Assembly (NCBI GenBank): GCA_033064195.1
Contig: JARBJD010000056.1
Location: 186,001-250,000 of the forward strand
From: Blattamonas nauphoetae
Lineage: Eukaryota; Preaxostyla; Oxymonadida
Length of the DNA: 64,000 nucleotides
Direction: 5' to 3'
Shown piece after piece: positions 34,738-46,780 of the stretch. The translations under genes and the position numbers were made by a program. Numbering within the stretch: position 1 is the first letter of the stretch; every line of letters starts with the position of its first letter. The notes beneath the pieces are model-generated. The model worked only from the letters and a program-made list of their open reading frames with translations. It had not been told where the DNA came from and searched no databases.

Positions 34738-37700
34738 ATGTTGTTTGATGGTATCACACTCTTGTCATAAATCCCCTTTTAATCGTTTCATTTTTCCTCT
34801 TGGGTGTTTCAGATGACAAATGGCTTTCAAAGCTGGATCTAGAGCTCACACAGTTACCTCCAGCGTTTCAGAAAAATATCTCGGCTGTGACGCCGACCCT
34901 TGCAGAAATATATGCTGAATGGAAAGTACCAGATAATACGGTGAATGCCATGAACACAGTGTCTCAAAAGCACAGCATCCCGCTTCCAACAACAATGAAA
35001 TTTATGAACCTCCTTAACACCAAACTTAAAAGTATCCACCTCCTCAAAGCTTCATACTTTCTCCACACAATTTTTTGTGTCAATTTTCGAATGTTTTTAT
35101 TCGTTGTCGTCTCATCTCTCATCGATATTCCATTTCTCCGATCTCACTCTCTCTCCCCTTCCCCCACATTCCCACCACAGTCTATTTTTCTACCCACGAA
35201 AAACCAGATCCTGACAAGAAAAAACCCGTTGTTTTCAAAATTCGAAGCAAAGACCCATCCAAACGAACAGGAAAAGAGAAAGTTTTCAAGAAAGTGAAAA
35301 TCGTCATCAGAGGCGATGATGGAGAAGAACTGGACCATCTTGCCTGGCGTAGTCAATTCATGCAGAACGAAGATTTGGATGATTTCAGGTTCTCCACCCT
35401 GCTCAACCGTTTCCGAACTCTCGAAGACGCCGACATGGAAATGGGCCGTCGATTTGGTAAACGTCCCTTGCTCGGCGGACGAAAGAAGGCGGTTAATATT
35501 TCGAAAGAAGCGCAGGAGGAGGAAGCTCGTCGGAAAAGAAAGAAAGAAGCTGCCGAAAAGGCAGCCAAAGGAAAACGCAAGAAAGCTGATGGAGAAGACG
35601 ATGGCGAAGATGAACTCAACGAAAATGCAAAGAACAAAGCGGTGGAGGAGGAGGAAGACGGTGAAGGTGGACGCAGACGACGAGGAGGAAAAGCAGCAAA
35701 AGCGGAGAAATCGAGAGGAAAGAAATCGGGTGAAGATGGGGATGAAGCTGACGAGCTTGATCTCGACCTGGACGATGTTATCAGAGTCAAGCTCCCACCT
35801 GTGGGATTCTCGATCGAAGACGACAACCTGACTGACGACACAGGGAAAGAACACCCACTCGAGGGACGACACTTCAAGACATCCGATGGCCTCATTGAGA
35901 TTGAAGAGGGAGTGCTGAAGCTGAAGAGAAGCAACTCCAAAATCCCGATCAAGAATCGCGTGAAGTACGACGGACAGAAAGTGTCGACGGAATACGGCGA
36001 CTTCGACCCGAACGACACGATGATGGTGACCATCGAGGACGGCGAGGTGATGGAGTGGGAGATCGACAACAACGGAGGACTCCGCAAGCGCCGTCGTGGA
36101 GAGGCCAGCCGCGCGAAAGGAGAAGGAGAAGCAGCTGAAGAGGAGGAGGATGACGGGGACGACGAAGATGGGTACGATTACGGTATTGTGCAGACGATTG
36201 TGATGGACTCTCGTGGGAACATCATCGAGATCACAGAAAAGGAAGCCGAGGAAGGAGAAACCATCGAGGATGGCGCAGAAGACAACAAGAACCTACTTCA
36301 GACGATGCAGGAACAGCTTAAGATGAACGCAGCGATGCAGGAAGAGCTGGATCTCGACGATGATTTCTTCGAAGATGATGTTGACGAGGAAGAGCTCGAG
36401 AGACTTCGAAAGGAGGAGGAAGAAAGAATTGCTCGTGAAGAGGAGAGAAGAAGGAAGGAGGCGGAAGAGAAAAGAAGGAAAGAGGAGGAGGAGCGCCTCC
36501 GAATCGAAGAAGAGGAAAGAAGAAAGAGAGAAGAAGAGGAAGAGCGTCTTCGCAAAGAGATTGAAGAGCTTCACCGTCAACAGATTCAGGAGGAAGAGCG
36601 AATCCGCATCCGCCAGCGCATCCAAGAAGACTTCGAAGAACGAGAACGACAAGCTCTCTTTCGTCAAGAGCTGGAAAAGGGTCGGATCGAAGAAACAGAA
36701 GAAGTCCTCCTCGAAGAAGAAGAGCGCGAAGCCATGCGACGTGCTATGCGTTTCTGGCGCACTGTGCTTGACGAGGAAGAAGCCAACCGCGAACTCCTCG
36801 AAGAGCCGATCATCGATGACGATCTGGAAGACATCGAACTGGACGAAGAGGAAGAAATGATTGACTACGACGTCATCTTCGACGACGAGCCCGAAGAGGG
36901 AGGAGAGAGTGGGTTGGATGGTGATGGAAACTTCACCATCGCGAAGGACGATGCCGAGGAGCTCGATCTCGATCTGGACGACGAAGACGAGGAGGAAGAC
37001 GAGTTGGACGAGAACGGAAAGAAGAAAGGACTCAACACCGACCTCGACGGCGATCCTCTCGACCTCATGCTCGACGACCTCGATCCATTTCTCGACACAG
37101 ACAAACGTGCTCGAGACACACTCCGAAAACGAGCAAAGAAAGCTCCAAGTGAGTCTGCCCTCAACCGAGCAGCATGTGATGCCATTGCAGATCTGTTCGA
37201 CGGTGAGCCAGACCTTGCCCAGACTGGAGAAGGAGTCAGCAATGAGAAATTCCTCGTTGTCGCATCGTTAATCGAGGTGATTCTGTTGAAGCAGTCTCAG
37301 ATGAAAGGGAAGAGAATGGACGACGCCATGCAAACAGTCGACCAGCTCAAGTTCCTCTCCAAGACAGCTTACAAAGGAATCGAGGCTGTCGACAAGCACA
37401 TCGGTAGTGTGGTCCAGGAATTCAAGGACAACATGCGTGCAAACGATCACCCCAAGATCCACCGCTCCGATCTCACTTTCAACATGATCTTCATGAACAG
37501 AGCAGCCGTGGTCAAAGTGCCTCTCCTCGCCGACGAAGAGTTCATCGTGCTTCTGAAGGAGAAGGTGGTGAAGGACCCTCGCGTGTACTACAATCTTGCT
37601 AACACCATCGCTCTCCTCGCCAGAAAGCCCGAGAACCATCCATTCATCGCCAAGCACGGCATCATCGAACTGATCACCCACATTTATTACACTCGAAGTT

Positions 37701-39148
37701 CAGATCCCTACGTTCTCACATTTGCCGAGCTGATCTGCTTCACAGCTCCGGACACCCAGTGCAGGTCCATCATCATGTCACAGGAAGACATTGTGCGCAG
37801 ATCACTGTCCATCCAATACAAGTACGCAAAGATTGACGAGTATTCGATGCGATACTTGGCTGGTTTCTTGTATGTTGTGTCGCAATCAGCTGCTGATATG
37901 AAACAGCTGCTGGATGGAGGTGTTCTGCACGCTCTGTACAAGACCATGCACGACTATCAGATTATGCACGAGGATATCATGAGACTGACCACAGGGACAC
38001 TCCACAACCTCGCCAGAGACCGAAACAGTCTGAAGGACATGATCAAGAACGACATGCTTTCATACTGCTTCATCGTCGCCAAAGACCACAAGGATGGATT
38101 CCCTGACACTGTAAAGTACACGTTCTCTGTTGTTGTGAACGCTCTGCAGTTCAAAGAAGGCAGAGAGGCAACGTTGAGAGAGGCCCAACACATTCCCCTC
38201 ATCATCGATTCCCTCCGCCTTTACCTCGACACAGAACTCGAATTGACTCAGTCAGCCTGCATCATTCTCAACTTCTTCGCCAAAGCGAAGAAGGAGAATC
38301 TCGGTCTCCTTCTCGAAAACGGAATCATCGACGTGATGGTCAGTGTCATCAATGACAACAAACGTTTCCCGATCGAAACAGTCACACAAGCCATCTCAGT
38401 TCTCGCCTCGCTCGCCAACGAATGGAAGGCGTCTCTGCCAGATCTGAACAAGACCAATCTCGTCCCAACTTTGGGTGGCCTTCTCGACAAATACTACAAA
38501 AAACAATCCAGAGTGACAGAAGCCATTCTCGGAGTTCTCGCTGGAATGTCAACGGACGAGAAGAACGCCAAGATTTTGGGTGCTCTGAAGGTTCATGAGG
38601 CTGCTCTGAACTCGGTCCTTGAGCGATACAAAGAAACACTGATGCTTGTGAATTATGGATGTGGAGTGTTGATGAACATCTGTGCCATCCCAGCCTTCTC
38701 CACACACTTCTTCCAGCAGGATGGGTTCGACGCAATGAATGAGATTCTCATGTTCTACACATCCGATGAATTCAACGACACTGAAAACGCCGAGCACTCC
38801 ATCCACATCTGCACATCCAACGAAAACCCCGCCGAAAACACGTATCACTCTGTCGATGACTACAACAGACTGATCGCAAACGCCTGCAACACGATCGCCA
38901 CCGTCGCCAAGAACCTGAACGATCAGCAGATCAAGTCGCTCCAGAAGCACCCCATCAACAAGACAATCGTGAATGTGCTGAAGGATATGGTCGATGCGAA
39001 AGGACAAGAGTCTGCAGAACAGGCAGCCGTTGCTGGGTTTGCTCTGCGGATTGGACATGGGCCGATGTCAGATTTCAAATCAGCACTCTCGAAGGCCAAA
39101 AAGGAGTGGCCGAATTCCGTACAGTTCCACGATCCGAACAAAAAGTAG
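34738..39148 (+). CDS. Large acidic coiled-coil and armadillo-repeat protein
   Basis: Three exons: 34738-34750, 34813-35031, 35181-39148; introns 62 and 149 nt; 1399 residues. It begins MLFDDDKWLSKLDLELTQLP. After a short helical start comes a Lys/Glu-rich charged stretch, then a folded segment near residues 280-370 (FDPNDTMMVTIEDGEVMEWE). A long Glu/Arg single helix or coiled coil follows (about 480-610), then an Asp/Glu-rich linker with DLDLDDEDEEEDEL. From about 730 to the end it is an armadillo/HEAT solenoid (IIELITHIYY, LAGFLYVVSQSA, TGTLHNLARDRNS, VTEAILGVLAGM). No enzyme motif. The architecture suggests a cytoskeletal or adaptor scaffold; I cannot name a family. Codon use is unusually GC-rich relative to neighbours, which may mean high expression. 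Confidence 0.8.
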
Positions 39149-40654
39149 GGTCGGTTGTGTTCGACTCCATAGTATTTTATTGTCTCAACCATCACTCATT
39201 TTCGAGACATGACATAATCACTGTTATTCAGACACCTTTTTTCTTCAATATTCCCAAATTATCATGATTATGCAGAGCCGAATCCTCTCTTGAAGAAAGA
39301 TACAGCTAAACTAGTTCTGAAATGAAGAAGAATAGTTCAGAAATGAAAATGATTGTTCAGAAATGAAGAGGAATTGTTCAGAAATGAAAATGATTATTCA
39401 GAAATGAAGAGGAATAATTCAGAAATGAAAATGATTGTTCAGAAATGAAGAAGAATTGTTCAGAAATGAAAAATGATTGTTCAGAAATGAAAATCAAATT
39501 CAACAGGCCTGAAAGACAAAAACAGTTCGAAAATTCATTCTTTTATAATGAAAGAACGGTTGCTCAAACGCTCAAAGTCAAAACAAATACGTTCTCGTGG
39601 TGTCAGAAATAAGTCCCGTCTCACATCAAAACGGTGTGGTTTGCATCAGTATCTCAACAAAAGACACACACAGAAGGACAAACTGTATACTGAAGCGGTT
39701 TTTGTAGAAAAAACTTGAATGTTTGAAATAGTGCGATGCGAAACTCACTTTTAATCCTGAACCCGCACAAACTCCACTTTTTTCTTTGTAATACAAGTGG
39801 TCCGACAAAAAGTGACAAAAACCTGAAAACAGGTGTTGAGAATCCAAATCTTCTGAACCAGAGAACAGATCTTCCCCAACTTTTGCATGACTCACATCAG
39901 AACAATCTGAAATCAAAAAGTACTAAATGTGAATCACCTCACAAACTGTTCTCGGATGGATTGTGGTGAAGATTGGTCAACTCGCTGAAATACAATCGAA
40001 TTTGTGCAGGTTTAGGGATCATGCGCTGGTTTTTCATGGCGCTTTAACTTGACAAATTCCCAACATTTAATCACAATTGATAAACCATGGCTTTTTTACC
40101 AGAAACTCAGCTGTCTGTATGGATGAACCTGATGAGTACTATTCTCTCATTCTTTTATCTTTGACATTCTCATTTGAGATTGTTCATCGTGATCTGTTCG
40201 TTGAATCTGTATTTAGTGGAATGGTGGAGCAACGTCAGTACATCCGATAACCTTTTCTCAGTGGAATCAATGAAATACCAGACTTGTTTTCATATCTGAA
40301 TTATTCGTGTTCATTTCTGAACAATCATTTTTCATTTCTGAACAATTCTTCTTCATTTCTGAACAATCATTTTCATTTCTGAATTATTCCTCTTCATTTC
40401 TGAACAATCATTTTCATTTCTGAACAATTCCTCTTCATTTCTGAACAATCATTTTCATTTCTGAACTATTCCTCTTCATTTCAGAACTATTCTTCTTCAT
40501 TTCAGAACAAGTCTACCTGTATCGGGGTAATTGTGGAAGAGAGGCTTGAACATGTGGAATGAACACAGCTAGAATAATCAAACACTCTGAAAACCTTCAT
40601 TTTCTAGTCTACTTAAATCATTTCAATAATGAAATGAACTCTTCGAACAGAAAA
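39149..40654. other. Intergenic between convergent genes, holds an inverted repeat
   Basis: 1.5 kb separating the stop of the armadillo gene from the stop of the minus-strand beta-helix gene. It contains no convincing gene. Most of it is the long inverted-repeat structure described separately (39299-40523). Confidence 0.6.
39299..40523. mobile_element. Foldback/MITE-like element with long repetitive inverted arms
   Basis: The left arm (39299-39495) and right arm (about 40308-40523) are near-perfect reverse complements built from alternating ~20-bp units TTCAGAAATGAAAATGATTG and TTCAGAAATGAAGAGGAAT. The order of unit variants is preserved between arms, and the outer ends share GATACAG/CTGTATC. 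That points to duplication in inverted orientation rather than two independent satellites. The right arm appears to carry one extra pair of units. The ~810-bp centre has no coding capacity. No target-site duplication is visible. This could be a non-autonomous DNA transposon, or a structural element at the 3' ends of two convergent genes. Confidence 0.5.
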
Positions 40655-42952
40655 TTACAAAAACAGTTCTGTGTCTGAATCATCGAGGACAGCTTCGCTG
40701 TCTGATTCCGACGCAGTATCCTGGTGATCAGATAAAGATAACGGATTCCATTGTTGTTCGACTTTGCTGTGGAAATTGACAGGGGGGTCCCACATCACAG
40801 TGTGCGTGGGGAACGAAACATGCACAATGTCAAAATCTTCCTTCAGGCCGATTCCAGCGTCAGGCCGAAATAGGTTGCAGCAACATGGATTCGGCTTTCT
40901 GGAATCTTTCGAAATTGAAGATGAAGTACAGTATGCACAGGGAAGGATGAGGGCAGTGATGGCGACAAAAAGAAAGACAGCCGAGAGTCCAATAACAAGA
41001 ACCAGAATCGTGTTTCGCACATCCAGAAGAATGGAGAGCGAATGGTGGATCTCGTTCGTCGAAATCACATGTCCAAGCACAGAATTTGGCGAGATTGTGA
41101 GATTGGTTGCTTTGGACAATATAACAAAGGCGATTGGGTTGTTGGCATGAATTTCAAACGCAGGAGAACCTAGACAGCGCTGAGGACGGAATGAACTATG
41201 TTTCAGGTGGATGTTGCTTGAACGGCTGTGAATCAAAAAGTATGGATTCGACAGAGGGGTTTGTTCAGCATCAGAAAAGACACATCGCGTGATTCTCAGG
41301 GACGAATCGATTAGGATGCAGCCGATGACGGATGGAGAATCCGCTCCAGAAACAATTGTGGCACCATTCTGAGTGATTGAGGTGATGTGTGATATTGACA
41401 AGAAAGAGGAATCATTGAGGTAAATCGTGGTAGCAGAAAAGGCGGATGAAAAGAGGATTGGAACGTTGAAAGTTGTGATTTCGGAGAGTTGAAGATGTTT
41501 GAATGAAAGCACTCCACACGAACAATTGGAGAATGAGATGAGTGATGTGGCAAATTTCATCGACACCATTTTGAGCACATTAACACAGATGGGCGCTAAC
41601 ATATCCTGAAACCTGAAAATATGACTCCATGTTTGTTGGGGTTGGATAACCAGATCAGACAATCCAACATCGTTTCCACTCGATTCGAGAAAAGGAACCA
41701 TATCCAAGAGACCAGCCCCGATGAGAGTAGAGGCGATTGCCACGTTTCCTGTCGTCATATTCACCAACGGCCGTTTGATGGGTTCATTTGTGAGGGGGAG
41801 GATTGAACAGGAGATAACTGTGATGTGATTGATGGCCATGAGGAATGGACAGTCATTGGAATACGATGCTTCGGGATTGATGTTGAGAGAGCTTAGAGTG
41901 AGAGAACGTGCCGAGATGAACGACACCATTTCAGGGCTGTCTCGGAAAGTGAGGATTCCCACAGATTTCGAAGTGATTGAAAGATCAACTGGATCAGCGG
42001 CAATCGGTGTGATGATGTCCACCTTTCCAGAAAGATATGTCGTGACTAGATGGGACATATTTGAGTTTAGAACCAAATAATCGAGTGACTGGCATGGTCT
42101 GATTTGACTCCCACATCCGTACTGGTCCCGCCCAGTGTTAAAGACAAAAAAGGTTGATGCCTGGTCAAACTCGCTGAAGAGTGATCGAGAAACACCTTTT
42201 TCTGGATCTTGCCACGTCACTTGGCCTTTCGAGATCCCCTCAATGTTGTCCTGAAGTGCAGAGAAGAACGATTGGTTTGTGGAGTCGATGTCGGTTGTGA
42301 TGAAATGGATCATCTTTGACGAGTATACTGGAAAACTTTGGATGGTCAGCGACTCAAACGTGAACGCCACATCTGGAATGTCGAGTGAGAGACAGACCGA
42401 GTTAAGCTGAGTGAAGACGCATTTGGAAAGACGAAAATGTCTAAAAGTGATTGACCGACTGATTTCCGAGACACGAAGCAGGTTTGTCCCTTCGACCCCC
42501 TTGATGGCTGTTGCATGAAATACCTCCATGATCAACTCAGCTGACGATGAGATATCAATGATTGATGACTTCTTTCCAGTCAGACTGGAATCTTCAACTG
42601 AGAACGATGTGATGTTGACTTTATCAAAATTCCTGATGCTGATGAGATGTCCCGATGTCAGTTCGGTCCCTGAAAATGCGCAGATGGCGAAAGATGCCGC
42701 ATTCAGAGCAGAATCACCAGAAAGATCAATCAACGCTTCTTGAGGGCCGAGACCAATTCGTGAGGAGTCCAGTTTGAAGTAGGTGGAATAGATTGACGAC
42801 TCGCGAGTCGTCAAAAGAGACCGAGTGATGGGATGGGTGAATGAGATGGTGGTGGACATGAGTACGATAGTTGATTTTTCAGCAACCAAAAATGAACAAG
42901 CAGCATCCGACACAAATGAGATCGTGACTTGTTTGAAGTTTGCAGACGCAGA
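40655..42952 (-). CDS. Beta-helix surface membrane protein, 5' exons unresolved
   Basis: 766 codons from an apparent acceptor (TTGTTTCAG) to the stop; the frame has no ATG at its left end, so upstream exons exist. The extracellular part is a series of short beta-rich turns with Ser/Thr/Ile/Asn. In its middle is the signature YGCGSQIRPCQSLDYL, which starts a second beta-helix unit. Near the C-terminus RNTILVLVIGLSAVFLFVAI is a transmembrane helix. It is followed directly by a cysteine cluster (CAYCTSS, then NPCCCNLF) and an acidic tail of about 80 residues. No kinase domain is present. The likely location is the cell surface. A candidate first exon with signal peptide is at 45397-45792, but the sequence between is decayed and I could not join them. 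Confidence 0.7.
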   Translation of the reverse strand, partial: SASANFKQVTISFVSDAACSFLVAEKSTIVLMSTTISFTHPITRSLLTTRESSIYSTYFKLDSSRIGLGPQEALIDLSGDSALNAASFAICAFSGTELTSGHLISIRNFDKVNITSFSVEDSSLTGKKSSIIDISSSAELIMEVFHATAIKGVEGTNLLRVSEISRSITFRHFRLSKCVFTQLNSVCLSLDIPDVAFTFESLTIQSFPVYSSKMIHFITTDIDSTNQSFFSALQDNIEGISKGQVTWQDPEKGVSRSLFSEFDQASTFFVFNTGRDQYGCGSQIRPCQSLDYLVLNSNMSHLVTTYLSGKVDIITPIAADPVDLSITSKSVGILTFRDSPEMVSFISARSLTLSSLNINPEASYSNDCPFLMAINHITVISCSILPLTNEPIKRPLVNMTTGNVAIASTLIGAGLLDMVPFLESSGNDVGLSDLVIQPQQTWSHIFRFQDMLAPICVNVLKMVSMKFATSLISFSNCSCGVLSFKHLQLSEITTFNVPILFSSAFSATTIYLNDSSFLSISHITSITQNGATIVSGADSPSVIGCILIDSSLRITRCVFSDAEQTPLSNPYFLIHSRSSNIHLKHSSFRPQRCLGSPAFEIHANNPIAFVILSKATNLTISPNSVLGHVISTNEIHHSLSILLDVRNTILVLVIGLSAVFLFVAITALILPCAYCTSSSISKDSRKPNPCCCNLFRPDAGIGLKEDFDIVHVSFPTHTVMWDPPVNFHSKVEQQWNPLSLSDHQDTASESDSEAVLDDSDTELFL

Positions 42953-43227
42953 CTGAAACAAAAAGAGAGATTCGGTTTGGGCTGGAATGAAATTGATTGA
43001 AATTGTTGTTGGGTCCAGGGTGTTCCAAACGTACCCATATTTTTGTAGATCACGATCACATTACCCAATTCTTTGAACTCACATCAAAAGAAGCTTTTTG
43101 AGAAGTACAATGACAATCGAATGATAATCTATGAAATAACGAGAAGAAAGACTAAGAGGTGGCCAACGGTAACCGAGAGAACGAGAGAGCCATTTTCACG
43201 CTTTCCTCAGTCCATTCCGTGCCATTC

Positions 43228-44367
43228 TCAGCTTACACAAGAAATCCCTGCGACTCCCTTCTCTCCACTCACGCACTTGCAAGAAGACACATCGAGTGTC
43301 GGAGTGAAGAACGGTCCTTTCGAAAGAGTTGAATCTTTCATCTCGACACACATCTCAAGTTTCGGTGTGCTGAACGGAACACGGCATGGTTGGGAGGGGT
43401 CGAGAGTGGTGTATGTGTTGTCGACGAGCAGAAAAAGCTGACCAGTGATCGACTGGCTGAGTGTGGCAGTGATTGTGATGGTGTCGTCTCCTGTCTGCTC
43501 CACTCCAACACTTTGCAGAGAGGCTGTGATGGTTGGATCAGGCAGGAGGGCGCTGCTTGAGATGCCGCCTTCGACGAAAAAGTATCGAGGTTTATCAGAT
43601 GTGGAAACACAGTTGGTCAGTGTCGATGCGGTCACTTGTGACTGTTGTAAGTTTGTGAAAACGATGTCCGATTCTTGCCTCACATCCTTCAAAACAGCAT
43701 TCGAGCAAAGTGAACGAGCTCTTCAGCCCACCACCTCTTCCATTTGAAGGAATGTCTTTGAAAGTGCAGAGGAAGAAGGACAGCGATGTTTCTTCAGGCT
43801 CCTTCTGCTGAATGTGGTGTTGGTAGGAGTGTGCTGGCTCTGTCCGCTTGGATCGAGTGAAGGACGTGTTTTGGCAGACGAGATTTCCTCCTCGGTTGAT
43901 GTCCATTATTGCAGTGCCGGAAAGAGAATCGGCACATATGTCGAGTGACGACGACAAAAGGCGTTGGGAGAGACGCTGTGGCGACGATTGGGGTGATGTC
44001 TTTCATCCAAATATGGATGAATCGGAGAGTCTGCGTAGCTTTGATCGGATGGCCGAGTGCAGCTGACAAGTGGAAGGAGAGTGGGGCTCGACGGCGATTG
44101 GTGCGAGCATTCCACGAACACCATCGAGTGGTCTGCATCGCCCATTCCACCCGACACCCAGAATGGAGATGTGAGACCGTTTAAGAGGATGGTGCATGAG
44201 TGGACACGCACATACGACGAGACGAGAGAGGCTAGCCCGATGACAGTTGAGTGATGCTCGACAGCTTGCTCCCTCCACTCCCTCGATTCTTTGTCTCCGT
44301 CACCGTCGTTTCCTCCTGGATGAGGTTCGCTTCTGTGAACATCATCACGGCTGTGTCGGCGTCTCAA
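43228..44367 (-). pseudogene. Frame-broken beta-helix surface protein remnant
   Basis: Family-like peptide phrases occur in all three minus frames. Frame one (near 44230-44367) has VIGLASLVSSYVRVHSCTIL. A second (43700-43957) has NLVCQNTSFTRSKRTEP and LSFFLCTFKDIPSNGRGGG. A third (43228-43692) has VTASTLTNCVSTSDKPRYFF and GQLFLLVDNTYT. The order matches the layout of the intact gene at 56415 (beta-helix with SFxxC phrases, then the first Ig-like repeat), but no splice arrangement I tried joins them. I read it as a degraded paralogue. A heavily spliced live gene is the alternative. Confidence 0.5.
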
Positions 44368-45396
44368 TAGCTATCTCTGACTGTAAAATGATGAAGAGTG
44401 GTCGAGGAAGGAGGAGAATGCTTCATCGAGCGGATCAAAGAAAGGAGGTCGAGATTAGGATCTCTTCGTCCAAACAGGAGAGGATATCGGGAATATATCC
44501 GACTTGGTAGCCGCAATAAAGTTAGCTTGAAGTGATTTTTGGGGCATTTGGTGAGGAAGACGGCGATTCTAGCGATCGACAGGAGAGTGTTGGAGGATGA
44601 GAAGAGGAAGTCCCAGGACGATCTTTCAACTTCAATACAATCAGTACCTTCGATAGCATTGGAAAAGAAGAACAAAGATGATCGTAAAGTTTGACAATTC
44701 TGCTGAAGTCGCGAATTGAGGTCGTTCGGATTTGGAGGAGCTAAATCTGCAATATTAGACGAGAGAATTATCTGATCATAAACAAATGTTGACAATGATA
44801 CAAAGAAGCTGACAATTTCTTGTTTTTATGGATGATTTCTTCCTTGATCAATGTCGAGGAACGATGAGAGGTTGGTGATGATTGAGGAGCCAATGCACAT
44901 CTTGCGAGGTACACAATGATCTCGAATGGGATAAAATGGATATTCTTGTGATGAGACTCTTGTTGATAAGGATTGCTGTTGCATAGACGGCTGAGGATTC
45001 TTGTTCCAAAACAGGAGAACCGGAAATAGGTGATAATTGAACGGTGATACAATTGTAAATAGAACAAGAAGAGAAAATGAAAAATGAAAGAGAGGAAAAG
45101 CAGACTATTGAAAGTGAGAACGACCTAAATGAGGCAATAAAGTGGCGAATCGCCACTACAGAGAGTGGATGGGTAGGAAGATGAATACGTGGAAGAAACA
45201 AGTAAATCCATCTCTTCACGCTCCCAGTTCATTTTACACGCGCCACAAAGAGATTTGAGAAAAATGAACTACTGAGTTGGATTTATGATGGGAAAGAGTC
45301 AGAATACTCGTTCTCGCTTTCGGCTGACCATTTAGTCTGCCTCTCCCAATGATGACCTGAACTTAATTAAACAATACATTTTTCAATTTTTGAACT
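44368..45396. other. Gap inside the surface-protein locus, no clear gene
   Basis: About 1 kb on the minus strand between the candidate signal-peptide exon and the broken remnant. A frame at 44364-44795 is open but of ordinary composition. No feature I can support. Confidence 0.4.
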
Positions 45397-45792
45397 CTAT
45401 TTTCGAATGTCGCCCGCAAAATGGAACACCCAACTTGGGTCCAACAGAAAATCCGAAGATATCATGAAGATTGCCTTGTCAGTTGTGTTTGCATCGATGA
45501 TGAGCTCCAGACGATGATAGGTGAGAAGTTGGATTGAGACACCAATTCTGACTGACTCAGTCATCCTCTGAGTGTCCGAATCGAAGAATACTTGAAGATC
45601 CTTCGGCCCGTAAGAGAACGACGAGATGGTCCGCAATGTGTATGCGATTGTCCGGCAGGGATGCTCATCCGAAATGCAGGCAAGCAGATCAAGTCCAATA
45701 TTGGATACATAGACCGCATTTGATAGGGGGGTGAATACTGGGATGAGCGAGATACAGCCGAAAAGGTAAAACTGCAAGGCTGACGGAAGCAT
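45397..45792 (-). CDS. Signal-peptide exon of a beta-helix surface protein
   Basis: 131 codons with a true ATG. The first 26 residues form a signal peptide (MLPSALQFYLFGCISLIPVF), followed by YVSNIGLDLLACISDEHPCR, which carries the C-x(5)-P-C signature that begins beta-helix units in this window. The frame ends in a stop without transmembrane or further domains. It is either the first exon of the protein continuing at 42952-40655 or the surviving N-terminus of the decayed paralogue at 43228-44367. It is minus strand like both. Confidence 0.5.
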   Translation of the reverse strand: MLPSALQFYLFGCISLIPVFTPLSNAVYVSNIGLDLLACISDEHPCRTIAYTLRTISSFSYGPKDLQVFFDSDTQRMTESVRIGVSIQLLTYHRLELIIDANTTDKAIFMISSDFLLDPSWVFHFAGDIRK

Positions 45793-46780
45793 CCGTTTTA
45801 ACTATTTCCTCCATTTCACGGTTTTTATGTATCTGAACTTTTCCAATAATAGACGCTGAGAAACGAGGTCAATGATGTGACGAGAAAAAGCAACATCATG
45901 GTTTGATCTTCCTCTCCTCATCCTCTCACCGCGCCCAAACGCCTTCACCTCTCGCAACACGCAGTATTCGCACACTCAAATTAGAAATAGCGTTTCTTCC
46001 ACCATCAAACATGAACTCCCACCAGATTCGACTGAAGTTCCATTTCCGCTCTACAACGGTGTGCATTGGATTTAAGTTCAGTTTTATTTTAACGATTATC
46101 CCAATATTCATCATTTTTCAGAAATGCTCTTCCGAATGACGAGAGTTGGAGTCAAACTGAACAGAAACCTACGCTCGTTGACAGATCGCAACAAGATGCA
46201 ATTCCACGTTAAGAACATAAACAATCCATGATTTCATCGGGTATCATCCCTTTTTCTTCATTATTTCAGACCTTACGATGTTATCTCGCCGTTATTGTTC
46301 CATGGTTTCCAACTCTCTTCCCATCGAAGCCGAAATTGTGCATTCTTCGATAAATTTCTGGAATCATTCTGTCGAACACCGACGCACTGCTGAATACCAA
46401 GATTTGGAGTGTTGAACATTGCGAAACGGAAGGAATGTCTCTGAGGAAAGGACAGGATCAGATATTGCGACCCTTCAGCCGTTTGTCCTTCCAGCTCTAA
46501 TTTCTGTTTTGATCAGATGTTTTCTGAGATGTCTCAGACTGAATAAGCTCAACCCTCAATACACATGTCGGAACTTCAAGTCAAAAATCAAAGCGACTGT
46601 CTCTCACTCTTCCACTCGAATGAAGACAACACATGACGAGATAAGTGATGAAGAGACCAATTTACATTTGTTTGATCTCATATTTTCAATCGATTCGAAA
46701 CTACGAAGTCGTCGTGACATCTCACTTTTCTTATAACACTCTTTTCTCTGTATAGCTCTCCATTTCAACAATGATTTGAT
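45793..46780. other. Intergenic, possible small spliced gene not resolved
   Basis: Upstream of the signal-peptide exon and downstream of the 1223-residue gene (both minus). On the plus strand, good introns can be drawn at about 46062-46122 (GTGTGC...TTTTTCAG) and 46210-46270 (GTTAAG...ATTTCAG), and two reading frames across them look protein-like. I could not find a start or a unique frame, so no gene is called. Confidence 0.25.

Noticed and set aside
35144-36087. Long minus-strand frames opposite the acidic coiled-coil gene
   Set aside because: Ser/Phe/Leu-rich mirror images of GAA/GAG/AAG-rich coding sequence; no domain content.
42811-43068. Minus-strand frame as the first exon of the beta-helix membrane gene
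   Set aside because: It contains a plausible stretch (GNVIVIYKNMG) and a GTACGT donor, but the phase does not fit the acceptor at 42953, so it was not joined.
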